NCBI GenBank assembly: GCA_014190235.1
Contig: BJGC01000007.1
Coordinates: 19,549 to 83,548 of the forward strand
DNA from: Actinomycetes bacterium
GTDB lineage: Bacteria > Actinomycetota > Acidimicrobiia > Acidimicrobiales > Ilumatobacteraceae
DNA length: 64,000 nt
Direction: 5' to 3'
Shown here one piece after another: positions 16,368 through 24,576 of this stretch. Positions within the stretch are counted from its first letter, which is position 1. Each line of letters begins with the position of its first letter. The translations under genes were made by a program, and so were the position numbers. Below the pieces are notes generated by a model. It did not search any database and had not been told where the DNA came from. It saw only the letters and a list, made by a program, of their open reading frames with translations.

Positions 16368-17046
16368 GACCGCCTTGTTGCTGGTCACGAAATAATCTTG
16401 CCATGACGTCTGGCTTCATTGACAAGAACAAGCCAGTTGCCTCTGCGCAAAGAACATCCCCGTGATGCAAAGTGCCATGAGTAAATATTTTTCTGCCCAC
16501 GATTTCAGTACAGACCCCGCGATAAACAAGCTCTACAAACAAAGGTGTCGGTCGACGATATGTCACGGACAGATTCCCGGTGAGGCCTGGGCGACCACTC
16601 AACGATTGTGCCATCCCAAGTACTTCATCAAAACCTGCGGCAACATAACCGCCATGCACATGACCAGGTGGACCCTCGTACGGCTCAGTAAAAACAGCAC
16701 GACCCACGATTGACCGATCGTCACCTGAGCCCTCGATGGTCATCACGAGTGGTACCGAAAGGGCGTTCATCGCGCCCATCAACGGACTGCGATCAAGGAA
16801 CACCATCTGGGATGCATCCTCGCCTGTTAGGCGTTTATTACTACGCACCTGTTCAACAGCCAACGACACAAGATCTGTCGCTTTTTGAACAGCATCGAGC
16901 CCCGCATTAGTGACAAAGGAATCTCTAATGAGTTCACGCATTTTCTCCGTGAGTTCGACTCGCGCTAGATCAAGCGGAGTCATTTTTTCAGAGCGCTCGT
17001 GAAACGTTGGAAAAGATAGACCTGCGCCAGGCTCTATTTCTGACAT
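16351..17046 (-). CDS. Hotdog-fold acyl-CoA thioesterase (PaaI-like)
   Basis: A 231-residue protein whose second half is a 4HBT/PaaI-type hotdog domain. The active-site helix region is H-V-H-G-G-Y-V-A-A-G-F-D-E-V-L-G, with the catalytic acidic residue in F-D-E, and G-N-L-S-V-T-Y-R-R-P-T-P-L follows. The N-terminal 100 residues are an extra helical region seen in actinobacterial versions. It presumably hydrolyses acyl-CoA esters; the substrate is unknown. It lies three bases after the exonuclease III stop on the same strand and overlaps the convergent helicase 3' end by 17 bases. Confidence 0.82.
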   Translation of the reverse strand: MSEIEPGAGLSFPTFHERSEKMTPLDLARVELTEKMRELIRDSFVTNAGLDAVQKATDLVSLAVEQVRSNKRLTGEDASQMVFLDRSPLMGAMNALSVPLVMTIEGSGDDRSIVGRAVFTEPYEGPPGHVHGGYVAAGFDEVLGMAQSLSGRPGLTGNLSVTYRRPTPLFVELVYRGVCTEIVGRKIFTHGTLHHGDVLCAEATGLFLSMKPDVMARLFRDQQQGGLTDLQ

Positions 17047-17049
17047 CTT

Positions 17050-17826
17050 CTATTTCCCTTCAAACTTGAGCAACACTGGTGCGTGGTCACTCGGCTGTTC
17101 GGCTTTGCGGGCATTGCGATCAATGATTGTCCACGTCGAACGCTTCGCAACGCTTGCACTAGCCAATACATAGTCAATGCGCATGCCGTGACCCTTGTGA
17201 AAATCACCACCGCGGTAGTCCCACCACGAATAAAGTTTATCCTCGTTGTGAAAAAGGCGAAAGGTGTCGGTTAGTCCAAATTCGCAGACAGTGGCAAGGC
17301 TGTCGCGCTCTGCTTGGCTGACATGTGTTGCTCCTTCGAATTTTGTGATGTCAAAGACATCTCGATCTTCTGGGGCAATATTGAAGTCACCTGTGACAAT
17401 GACGTCATCTGACGGACTACATGTTGCATCAAGGTGCTGACGCAACCTAGCCATCCATGACAGCTTGTAGGTGTAGTGATCGTTGTCTAGCGCGCGGCCA
17501 TTTGGGACATACACCGACGACACCCGCACTCCCCCGCATGTTGCCGAAATAATTCGTGCCTCATGGTCTTGTTCGACGCTCGCATCAAAGTTGGAAACAA
17601 CATCTGTTAGACCAACCCTCGACATGATGGCAACGCCGTTCCAGCGACCTTGTCCAAAATGTGCACTCTCATAACCAAGAGCGGTGAGTTCTTCTGTGGG
17701 GAAAACATCTTGAGCCAACTTGGTTTCTTGCACACACAAAATATCTGGTTGTACGTCAGCAAGCCACTCGGTGACCCGAGGCAAACGTGCCTTCAGCGAA
17801 TTGACGTTCCAGGTGGCGATCAGCAC
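17050..17826 (-). CDS. xth: Exodeoxyribonuclease III
   Basis: Endonuclease/exonuclease/phosphatase-fold enzyme of 258 residues that cleaves at abasic sites and removes blocked 3' ends. Visible active-site motifs are W-N-V-N-S-L (N7 region), the metal ligand E34 in C-V-Q-E-T-K-L, G-D-F-N-I-A-P-E-D and the closing S-D-H-A-P-V. The start is GTG 17826, preceded at six bases by TAGCGT, indicating a leaderless message. It is followed directly by the thioesterase gene. Confidence 0.93.
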   Translation of the reverse strand: MLIATWNVNSLKARLPRVTEWLADVQPDILCVQETKLAQDVFPTEELTALGYESAHFGQGRWNGVAIMSRVGLTDVVSNFDASVEQDHEARIISATCGGVRVSSVYVPNGRALDNDHYTYKLSWMARLRQHLDATCSPSDDVIVTGDFNIAPEDRDVFDITKFEGATHVSQAERDSLATVCEFGLTDTFRLFHNEDKLYSWWDYRGGDFHKGHGMRIDYVLASASVAKRSTWTIIDRNARKAEQPSDHAPVLLKFEGK

Positions 17827-17832
17827 ACTGAG

Positions 17833-17838
17833 ACGCTA
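17833..17838 (-). promoter_or_regulatory. -10 element TAGCGT, exonuclease III gene
   Basis: TANNNT hexamer ending six bases before the GTG start at 17826, the spacing for a leaderless transcript. Confidence 0.5.
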
Positions 17839-17868
17839 GTAAAAAATGAGTCTCACAAACTCAGCGGA

Positions 17869-18846
17869 CTACTTCTTTTTTGAAACCTTGGAGCGAGACT
17901 TTTTTGCTGCTGGCTTTTTCTTGGCGACAGGCTTTGCTGCTGGCTTTTTCTTGGCGACAGGCTTTGCTGCTGGCTTTTTCTTGGCGACAGGCTTTGCTAC
18001 TGGCTTTTTCTTGGCGACAGGCTTTGCGACCACTGCAACCATTTCAGGCATGCCTAGTTCAACACTGCGTCGACCTGCATTAAAACCTGCAACAACGACC
18101 GTGACGACTTCTCCTATTTTGAAATGGTCGCGAGCGCTTCGTGGCGCGGGGTTACTAATGAGACGCAGAGGCATGTACCCCAAGACTTCTCCGATTGATA
18201 AATTTGCTCCATGCGACGTGTACGCGTCGACTCTTGCTTTGACCGTTGATCCGACAGGAGATTTTTCTACAAACGTTAAAAACGGCATCACATCGTTTGT
18301 ATCTCGCACGCGCGCCCCTGGAGGCGGGGCCTTTGGAACAGGCATTGGTTTGCTAGCCGAAGCGCTCGTCTTCTTCATATTTTTCTCAACGACTCTTCCG
18401 CCGCTACTCATCGCTCGACGGCTCGTTGATCCGCGCACTGGCAGTCTCTCGACAAACACCCATCCGACATTGGGGACAGGTTTTCCGCCCAGCAGACGAC
18501 CCTCATCAAAGAGCCACTCATATTTGCCGTGAAACTCTTGGTAACTGTCATTGGACAAGATTGTTCCGTTCACCTTGTTGGCAATCGACAAGACAAATGC
18601 ATCACCGCGCCCAATTGCTCCGGCTGGTGGCGCAACTAATTCGTTGTTATTTACTGCGTCGTCAAACTCTGCTTGTTCTTTTTTATTGATCCGATGACCA
18701 AATGTGGCATCGACCACAACGGTGATTGTGACGTTGGGAAACTCTTTCATCAGTGATGCCACGGCTTCGCTGAGTTGAGCCAGGCTGGGCTGAGTGCGAC
18801 CTTCTGTGGCGATATTGGACCCATCGACAATCACGTGATTTTTCAT
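17869..18846 (-). CDS. NYN/Zc3h12a-type RNase domain, S1-like domain and lysine-rich repeat tail
   Basis: A 325-residue protein in three parts. Residues 1-125 form a PIN-like NYN/Zc3h12a ribonuclease domain with the acidic site residues in V-D-G-S-N-I-A (D8), V-V-V-D-A-T-F-G-H, I-G-R-G-D-A-F-V and I-L-S-N-D-S-Y. Residues about 190-270 look like an S1/OB RNA-binding domain. The last 55 residues are four decapeptide units of the K-K-P-A-A-K-P-V-A-K type plus a basic end, like histone H1-like or HupB tails. Together this suggests an RNA-cleaving enzyme held on nucleic acid by its tail. The start ATG 18846 has a GGAG ribosome-binding site. The combination is inferred; I know no named protein with it. 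Confidence 0.75.
   Translation of the reverse strand: MKNHVIVDGSNIATEGRTQPSLAQLSEAVASLMKEFPNVTITVVVDATFGHRINKKEQAEFDDAVNNNELVAPPAGAIGRGDAFVLSIANKVNGTILSNDSYQEFHGKYEWLFDEGRLLGGKPVPNVGWVFVERLPVRGSTSRRAMSSGGRVVEKNMKKTSASASKPMPVPKAPPPGARVRDTNDVMPFLTFVEKSPVGSTVKARVDAYTSHGANLSIGEVLGYMPLRLISNPAPRSARDHFKIGEVVTVVVAGFNAGRRSVELGMPEMVAVVAKPVAKKKPVAKPVAKKKPAAKPVAKKKPAAKPVAKKKPAAKKSRSKVSKKK
17911..18030. repeat. Four tandem 30-base units coding the lysine-rich tail
   Basis: The 30-mer beginning TGGCTTTTTCTTGGCGACAG occurs at 17911, 17941, 17971 and 18001. The first two units are identical; the third and fourth differ only in their last three bases. A shorter partial copy precedes them. Each unit is in frame and codes ten residues, so copy-number change would alter tail length without a frameshift. 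Confidence 0.95.
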
Positions 18847-18862
18847 ACTCCGTCAGTCAAGC

Positions 18863-18876
18863 ACCCCGCTAGGGGT
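18863..18876. promoter_or_regulatory. Inverted repeat between the NYN and HAD genes
   Basis: ACCCC-GCTA-GGGGT forms a perfect five-base inverted repeat in the 52-base divergent spacer. TAAAAT (18876-18881) follows directly and could be the -10 of the HAD gene, placing the repeat at the -15 to -25 region where a repressor could bind. This is suggestive only. Confidence 0.3.
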
Positions 18877-18898
18877 AAAATGCAGACCTCCCCCTACG

Positions 18899-19549
18899 AT
18901 GCCTCAGATGGCAATTCTTCCCCTTCGGGCTGTGCTTTGGGACTTTGGGGGTGTCATTCTGACGAGCCCATTTGAGGCTTTTCGTCGCTATGAGTCAGCC
19001 GCTGGATTGCCTCAGGACTTTATTCGAACGATCAATTCCACCAACCCGCACTCCAACGCATGGGCCTTGCTCGAACGCAGCGATATCTCCACATCAGAAT
19101 TTGATGAACTCTTTGCTCAAGAAAGTTCTGCTCGCGGACATCGAGTCCCAGGTGCCGATGTCTTGGCATTGCTCTCTGGCGACATCAGACCAAATATGGT
19201 TGCCGCACTTGATGCAGTCATTGCGGCAGGATTCAAAACCGCTTGCCTGACGAACAACATGGCGACTACCGGTGAGTCTTCCAACGAACGTTCCTCGGCA
19301 TTAGCCGCAGTGATGAACCGTTTCGATGTCATCGTTGAGAGCAGCAAAGTCGGAGTGCGCAAACCCGAACCCCGGTTTTATGAGATTGCGTGCGAGATGC
19401 TTGAAGTGACTCCCGGCGAATGCGTGTTTCTGGACGATCTAGGAATAAATCTCAAACCAGCGGCGGCCATGGGAATGCGCACAATAAAAGTGGCTGATCC
19501 AGTGGATGCGATCTCGCAATTAGCAGCAATAACAGGAATTGATTTCTAA
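18899..19549 (+). CDS. HAD-superfamily hydrolase (subfamily IA, ACAD10/epoxide-hydrolase-N-like)
   Basis: Phosphatase-type protein of 216 residues. Motif I is D-F-G-G-V-I with the nucleophile aspartate, motif II is C-L-T-N-N, motif III lysine lies in V-G-V-R-K-P-E-P, and motif IV is F-L-D-D-L-G-I-N. The D-F-G-G-V form, in which the second aspartate of DxD is glycine, is characteristic of the epoxide-hydrolase-N-terminal/ACAD10 branch. The cap is the helical C1 type. ATG 18899 or 18908 could be the start; neither has a ribosome-binding site. Its 3' end overlaps kgd by four bases. The substrate is unknown. Confidence 0.85.
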   Translation: MPQMAILPLRAVLWDFGGVILTSPFEAFRRYESAAGLPQDFIRTINSTNPHSNAWALLERSDISTSEFDELFAQESSARGHRVPGADVLALLSGDIRPNMVAALDAVIAAGFKTACLTNNMATTGESSNERSSALAAVMNRFDVIVESSKVGVRKPEPRFYEIACEMLEVTPGECVFLDDLGINLKPAAAMGMRTIKVADPVDAISQLAAITGIDF

Positions 19550-22500
19550 CAACCTGTGAGTGCTTCATCCATCAAGTCGGCGAGTTCTTGATCATGAATA
19601 GTTTTTGAACCAGTCGCCGGACTTCCGGACTCTACTCGTGACACTTGACTCAAGTCGTAGCCTTGATCTTTTAGTCGCCAGATGCGGTGCTCGACAAAAT
19701 GCCATGCGCCCATGTTTTCTGGCTCCTCTTGTAACCACACAACCTCTTTGGCATTTGGATAACCCTTCAAGACTGCGGTGATTTGCTCGAGCGGAAATGG
19801 ATACAACTGCTCAACGCGAATAATTGCGGCACGACTTGTTCTCTTATCGCGCTCCGACATCGCATCCCACGCAACTTTTCCGCTGCACAGCACAACTCTT
19901 TGCACTGATGCACGATCGGCGACAAAGGGGTCATCAAGAACTTCTTCAAATGAACCAGTCGTGAGATCAGTAATAGGTGATCGGCTTTCTTTCATGCGCA
20001 ATGGCTGCTTCGGTGTGAAAACCACCAGTGGTCTGCGGATGTCATGGAGCAACTGTCGTCGCAAGAGATGAAAATACTGTGCAGCCGTCGTGGCGTTGCA
20101 GACCTGGATATTGTCTTCGGCACATGATTGCAAGAAGCGTTCGATGCGCGCACTCGAGTGCTCTGGACCTTGCCCCTCGAATCCGTGTGGCAAGAGCAAG
20201 ACCAACCCGTTGCTCTGCTTCCATTTATCTTCGGCCGCAACAAGATATTGGTCTATGACAATCTGTGCACCATTGATGAAGTCGCCAAATTGTGCTTCCC
20301 AGATCACTAACGAATCTTGATTTGTGTGGGCATATCCGTACTCAAAGGCAACCGCTGCATACTCAGACAACAACGAGTCGTATGTCCAGAACCGACCCGT
20401 GGCATCGGGAATTTCTTGCAGTGGGATCCAGTCCTGCTCGTTTTCGAAGTCAATCAGTGCTGCATGTCGCTGACTAAATGTGCCCCGACGCGTGTCTTCA
20501 CCAGTCAGACGAACATTGAAACCATCCAGCAATAGCGATCCAATCGCAAGTGCTTCTCCGGTTGCCCACTCAATTGTGTGTTCTGTCTCGTAAATCTTGC
20601 TGCGCTGTTCAAACTGCTTGAGCAACTTTGGATGTGGCGTGAAACCCTCTGGATATGCAGTTAGTTGTGAAAATATCTTGTCGAGAGTTGCTTGTGCAAC
20701 ACCCGTGTTGACATGATCCCGCACGCCAATTGGCGTTGGGGGTTTAGCAACTTTTATAGCTTTTTCTGTTTCGGAGCGAGTCTCGTCCAGTGCAATTTGT
20801 AATTTGCTTTGATAATCAATTAACACTTGTTCGGCAACTTCAAGCGTAATGTCGCCGCGTTTTACCAATGTCTCTACATACAATTTGCGCACACTGCGTT
20901 GGTCTGCAATGGCTCGATACATCAGCGGTTGGGTGTAACTAGGGTCGTCACCTTCGTTGTGCCCATGGCGGCGATAACACACCATGTCAATGACAACGTC
21001 TTTATGAAAACGTTGACGATACTCAAAAGCCAATTTGGCAACGCGCACACATGCTTCTGGGTCATCACCGTTGACATGGAAAATTGGCGCCTGCACCGTT
21101 TTGGCCACATCGCTTGAATACAGAGAAGAACGAGCAAACTGAGGCGACGTCGTGAAACCAATTTGATTATTAACGATGAGATGGATGGTTCCGCCAACGC
21201 GATAGCCAGAGATATCACTCATGGCCAAGCATTCAGCCACCACACCTTGGCCAGCAAAAGCAGCATCACCGTGAATCAAGATCGGCAACACGCTGAAAGC
21301 ATTTGGCGGCTCGATGTTGTCTTGCGCCGCACGTGCCATTCCAAGCACAATTCCGTCAACAGTTTCTAGATGACTTGGGTTTGCTGCGAGTTCGATGGGC
21401 AATGACGCACCTGTTGGCGATGCATATATGCCGTGCGCGCCAAGATGGTATTTGACATCACCACTTCCTTGCACTGAAGTCGGATCAACATGACCTTCAA
21501 ACTCACGAAAGATCTGGTCGTAGCTTTTGCCCATGATGTTGGCTAGTACGTTTAGTCGTCCTCGGTGCATCATTCCAAGCACCGCACCATCAAGTTTTTC
21601 GTCTGCAGCCTGAGAGAGAACTTCGTCCAAAATCGCGATCATTGATTCTGCGCCTTCAAGCCCGAATCGTTTGGTGCCGACATACTTTGTAGCAAGAAAC
21701 TTCTCAAATGCTTCCGCGGCATTAAGTCGTCCCAAGATTCGCAACTTTTCGTCGAGCGTGGGCGTAAATGTGACGCCTTCAACTTTGGTCTGCACCCACC
21801 GCTGTTCGTCCGTGTCTTGGATGTGCATGTATTCAATGCCAATTGTTCGGCAATAAGAGTCCCGCAGAACTCCAAGCAATTCTTCGAGTTTCATCTTGGT
21901 GCTACCGGCAACACCACCTGTTAAAAATTCACGCTCAAGATCCCAAATAGTGAGGTCGTATGTGGCGGGGTCGAGTTCGCGAGGCAATCTCGGTTCTTTG
22001 AAATGCAGCGGATCAAGATCGGCTATTAAGTGTCCGCGAACGCGATGTACGCGTACCAATGTGCTGACCTGCATTTGCTTATGCATCTGAGATTCTTCTC
22101 TGTTCAGCGGGCTCGTATCTGGTAGCCACTTCACTGCTTGATACGGCACCTGCAGACTGCGGAACATCTCGTCGTAGAACCCATGGTCGCCTACTAGGCA
22201 CTCGTGCACATGCTTTAAGAAGAGTCCGCTCTCCGCACCCTGGATAATGCGGTGGTCATAGGTGCTCGTGATCGTGACAACTTTAGAAACACCCAACGTA
22301 TTGAGTGTGGTTTCATCGCTGCCCTGAAACTCTGCTGGATAATCAATGCTGCCGACCCCAACGATGACGCCTTGTCCTGGCATCAGTCGTGGCACCGATT
22401 GCACTGTGCCAATGGTGCCGGGGTTTGTAAGACTGACACTGGCCCCTTGATAGTCATCAACGGTGAGTTTGTTGCTCTTGACTTTTCTGATTATTTCGTC

Positions 22501-23163
22501 GTACGACACCAAGAAATCTGCAAATGATAAAAGATCGGCCTGGCGCAACACAGGCACTACCAACGTGCGCGTACCGTTGCCCTTGTCAACGTCAACGGCA
22601 AGACCAATATTGACGTGGGGGTGACGAACTATTTGAGGCTTACCATCTGAATCTGCAAGATATGCATTGTTCATATTGGGAACTGCATCTGCAATCGATC
22701 GAACCACTGCGTACGCAATGATGTGCGTAAAAGAGATCTTGCTGAGTCCGTGCCTGGATCGGTGCTCGTTCATCGCCTTGCGGTTGACCTCAAGCAGACG
22801 CGCAGGAACATTGCGAAAACTCGTCGCCGTTGGAACACCGAGACTGCGTTCCATATTGGCGACAATCGCTGCGCCCACTCCACGAATTGGCTCAGGGACA
22901 GCGTCTGGACTCACTACCTGTGGAGGCTTCGACTTGGCCTGGGTGGCTGTCGTTGCTTCTGCGCTCGTTGCTGCAGGCACGCGCCGAGCAGCGGTTACTC
23001 CATTGATACTTCTTGAGGTGCGAGATGCGCTCCGAAAATCACTAAAGAATTCGCGCCATGGCTCTGACACTGATTGCGCGTCTTTTTGAAACTGTTCAAA
23101 CATTTCTTCAACGAGCCAGGAATTTGCCCCGAACTCCTCTGTTTGATCTGCATTGTCAGCCAT
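19546..23163 (-). CDS. kgd: Multifunctional 2-oxoglutarate decarboxylase/dehydrogenase E1-E2 fusion
   Basis: A 1205-residue actinobacterial Kgd/OdhA enzyme of the citric acid cycle. It feeds 2-oxoglutarate to succinyl-CoA together with the E2/E3 subunits of the pyruvate complex, or decarboxylates it to succinic semialdehyde. Residues 1-45 are the short N-terminal helix segment. Residues about 90-330 are an E2 acyltransferase domain with catalytic H304 in T-Y-D-H-R-I-I-Q-G-A and no lipoyl domain. The rest is the thiamine-diphosphate E1 part, with G-D-A-A-F-A-G-Q-G, N-N-Q-I-G-F-T-T-S and H-G-F-E-G-Q-G-P-E-H-S-S. An AAAGG ribosome-binding site precedes the ATG. In mycobacteria the FHA protein GarA inhibits the enzyme; no garA gene is adjacent here. 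Confidence 0.95.
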   Translation of the reverse strand: MADNADQTEEFGANSWLVEEMFEQFQKDAQSVSEPWREFFSDFRSASRTSRSINGVTAARRVPAATSAEATTATQAKSKPPQVVSPDAVPEPIRGVGAAIVANMERSLGVPTATSFRNVPARLLEVNRKAMNEHRSRHGLSKISFTHIIAYAVVRSIADAVPNMNNAYLADSDGKPQIVRHPHVNIGLAVDVDKGNGTRTLVVPVLRQADLLSFADFLVSYDEIIRKVKSNKLTVDDYQGASVSLTNPGTIGTVQSVPRLMPGQGVIVGVGSIDYPAEFQGSDETTLNTLGVSKVVTITSTYDHRIIQGAESGLFLKHVHECLVGDHGFYDEMFRSLQVPYQAVKWLPDTSPLNREESQMHKQMQVSTLVRVHRVRGHLIADLDPLHFKEPRLPRELDPATYDLTIWDLEREFLTGGVAGSTKMKLEELLGVLRDSYCRTIGIEYMHIQDTDEQRWVQTKVEGVTFTPTLDEKLRILGRLNAAEAFEKFLATKYVGTKRFGLEGAESMIAILDEVLSQAADEKLDGAVLGMMHRGRLNVLANIMGKSYDQIFREFEGHVDPTSVQGSGDVKYHLGAHGIYASPTGASLPIELAANPSHLETVDGIVLGMARAAQDNIEPPNAFSVLPILIHGDAAFAGQGVVAECLAMSDISGYRVGGTIHLIVNNQIGFTTSPQFARSSLYSSDVAKTVQAPIFHVNGDDPEACVRVAKLAFEYRQRFHKDVVIDMVCYRRHGHNEGDDPSYTQPLMYRAIADQRSVRKLYVETLVKRGDITLEVAEQVLIDYQSKLQIALDETRSETEKAIKVAKPPTPIGVRDHVNTGVAQATLDKIFSQLTAYPEGFTPHPKLLKQFEQRSKIYETEHTIEWATGEALAIGSLLLDGFNVRLTGEDTRRGTFSQRHAALIDFENEQDWIPLQEIPDATGRFWTYDSLLSEYAAVAFEYGYAHTNQDSLVIWEAQFGDFINGAQIVIDQYLVAAEDKWKQSNGLVLLLPHGFEGQGPEHSSARIERFLQSCAEDNIQVCNATTAAQYFHLLRRQLLHDIRRPLVVFTPKQPLRMKESRSPITDLTTGSFEEVLDDPFVADRASVQRVVLCSGKVAWDAMSERDKRTSRAAIIRVEQLYPFPLEQITAVLKGYPNAKEVVWLQEEPENMGAWHFVEHRIWRLKDQGYDLSQVSRVESGSPATGSKTIHDQELADLMDEALTGC

Positions 23164-23292
23164 GTGGGGTGCCTTTTAGGTTTTAAGCCCGAACTTGTGG
23201 TTATTGCACGACATTCTTGGGCCTTTGTGTCCGCGTGACAAATGGTACTTGCCAACACCCCTCTCATTCGTGCCAATTGCCCACTCCGGCAC

Positions 23293-23298
23293 TAGATT
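23293..23298 (+). promoter_or_regulatory. -10 element TAGATT, cupredoxin gene
   Basis: Seven bases separate it from the ATG at 23306, which supports that start over the 37-codon upstream open extension. The rest of the 142-base spacer with kgd shows no further clear structure. Confidence 0.5.
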
Positions 23299-23305
23299 TC
23301 GTCAC

Positions 23306-23701
23306 ATGAAACATTTCCGATCACGCTGTGTCTTTACTATTTCTGCCCTGGCTCTTGGTGTTCTCGTGGCCTCGTGTGGAGGAGGTGGCTCAAGTAGCCC
23401 CGCGGCCACATTTGCTCCTGGAGCGGTGATTGTTAATGCTGTCCCAAGCCTGCGCTTTGACGCGACACAGTACGGACCAGTTGCGGCCGGAAACATTACG
23501 TTCGGGTATGCCAATCAAGACACGGTCCGTCACACATTGATCATCGCCAAAGATGATGTCAAAGTTGCAAACTTCAAACTAGTGATTGGCAAAAAGGGTT
23601 CGACCGATACTGCATCGGTCACCCTTGAAGCGGGCTCATATCAGTTGATATGCGATGTTCCTGGACATGGCAACATGAAAGCCACGTTTGCCGTCGAGTA
23701 A
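23306..23701 (+). CDS. Cupredoxin-domain lipoprotein
   Basis: A 131-residue exported blue-copper-type protein. A signal peptide ends in the lipobox L-V-A-S-C with lipidated C24, followed by a Gly/Ser linker. The domain has all four type 1 copper ligands in order: H76 in V-R-H-T-L, then C116, H121 and M124 in C-D-V-P-G-H-G-N-M. That should make it a true electron carrier rather than a ligand-less relative. It is anchored on the outer face of the cytoplasmic membrane. It is convergent with a PuuD-like membrane protein, a possible redox partner. Confidence 0.88.
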   Translation: MKHFRSRCVFTISALALGVLVASCGGGGSSSPAATFAPGAVIVNAVPSLRFDATQYGPVAAGNITFGYANQDTVRHTLIIAKDDVKVANFKLVIGKKGSTDTASVTLEAGSYQLICDVPGHGNMKATFAVE

Positions 23702-23710
23702 GAAAATCTA

Positions 23711-24478
23711 TTAGGCAAGCAGAATTTCTGACGCCAACCACAAGATCAACCACAATACGAACGACGTAATAATTGCGTTCTTGTGGCTCTCGTATGGCCA
23801 TAACATTTTGTTGCCAGCCTTTGGTCCGCCAATCAGCCCGAGGCAATTTATTTCAAGAATTGCCGCGATCACGATGGCAATGATGAAAAATGTCCAGGCA
23901 TTGCTGCTCGTTGCTGACTCAAATGCCCCGCTATAAAAGTGTCCAGCACCGATCATAAAGAACAGCATTGACACTGAAAAAACCATGTTTTGACGCGAAG
24001 CGAGCAATGCTTTACGACCAGACCCTGCAGCATTGGGGTCGGCTTCTTTGCCATCCAGCACATTGACGGCATTTGCAAGAACAACCTTTTGGTTTTTCCA
24101 AATAACCATCCACACGTTGGCGGCCATTGTGATTCCAAGAACCATGCCAATGCTGATTGCCACATTGTGGCCAATGCCATTGCCATTATCTGCCGACATA
24201 AAATCTTTGAAGTAGCCCTTGACTAATCCAGTAATCAAGATTCCGGTGACAAGAGTGGCAACTGATGCCCAGCGAAACCACCACAATGCTCGGCGGGCGA
24301 TCTGGTTAATCGCCATATTGCGCGCTTTACCCTCGTCTCCATACGCCGCAAGAGCAGGCACCTGCACAAAGTTGAAGTAGTACAACAGCCCGATCCATGT
24401 GATGCCGGCCAATACGTGAAGCCAGCGGAAGGCGAAATTGCCGAGGTAATCGCGGGTCAGTAACTCAAGAGCAGTCAT
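23711..24478 (-). CDS. PuuD-like (urate hydroxylase N-terminal) membrane protein lacking cytochrome c
   Basis: A 255-residue polytopic protein with about seven or eight helices that matches the Urate_ox_N membrane domain: L-H-V-L-A-G-I-T-W-I-G-L-L-Y-Y-F-N near residue 20, R-A-L-W-W-F-R-W near 65 and I-G-A-G-H-F near 176. PuuD enzymes carry a C-terminal cytochrome c domain after this part; no CxxCH is present here and the protein ends after the last helix. Histidines in H-V-L-A-G, G-H-N-V and A-G-H-F-Y could bind heme. A urate role is not assured, because many genomes carry this domain without purine genes. A TAAGGG hexamer lies ten bases before the ATG. Confidence 0.75.
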   Translation of the reverse strand: MTALELLTRDYLGNFAFRWLHVLAGITWIGLLYYFNFVQVPALAAYGDEGKARNMAINQIARRALWWFRWASVATLVTGILITGLVKGYFKDFMSADNGNGIGHNVAISIGMVLGITMAANVWMVIWKNQKVVLANAVNVLDGKEADPNAAGSGRKALLASRQNMVFSVSMLFFMIGAGHFYSGAFESATSSNAWTFFIIAIVIAAILEINCLGLIGGPKAGNKMLWPYESHKNAIITSFVLWLILWLASEILLA

Positions 24479-24576
24479 GTCAATACATCCCTTACATGGC
24501 CATCACGGTGACGACCTATAAAGAAATTAGCACCGAAAGGGTGTCCGGGGGTGTAATCAAGTAGCGTCTTTTCACC

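Noticed and set aside
17911-18030. CRISPR-like array
   Set aside because: Units are contiguous with no spacers and are translated; it is a coding tandem repeat.
17846-18532. A 228-residue plus-strand frame rich in Phe, Leu, Ala repeats
   Set aside because: It is the antisense reading of the lysine-rich tail and S1 region of the NYN gene. The repeats look hydrophobic only because the lysine codons are read backwards.
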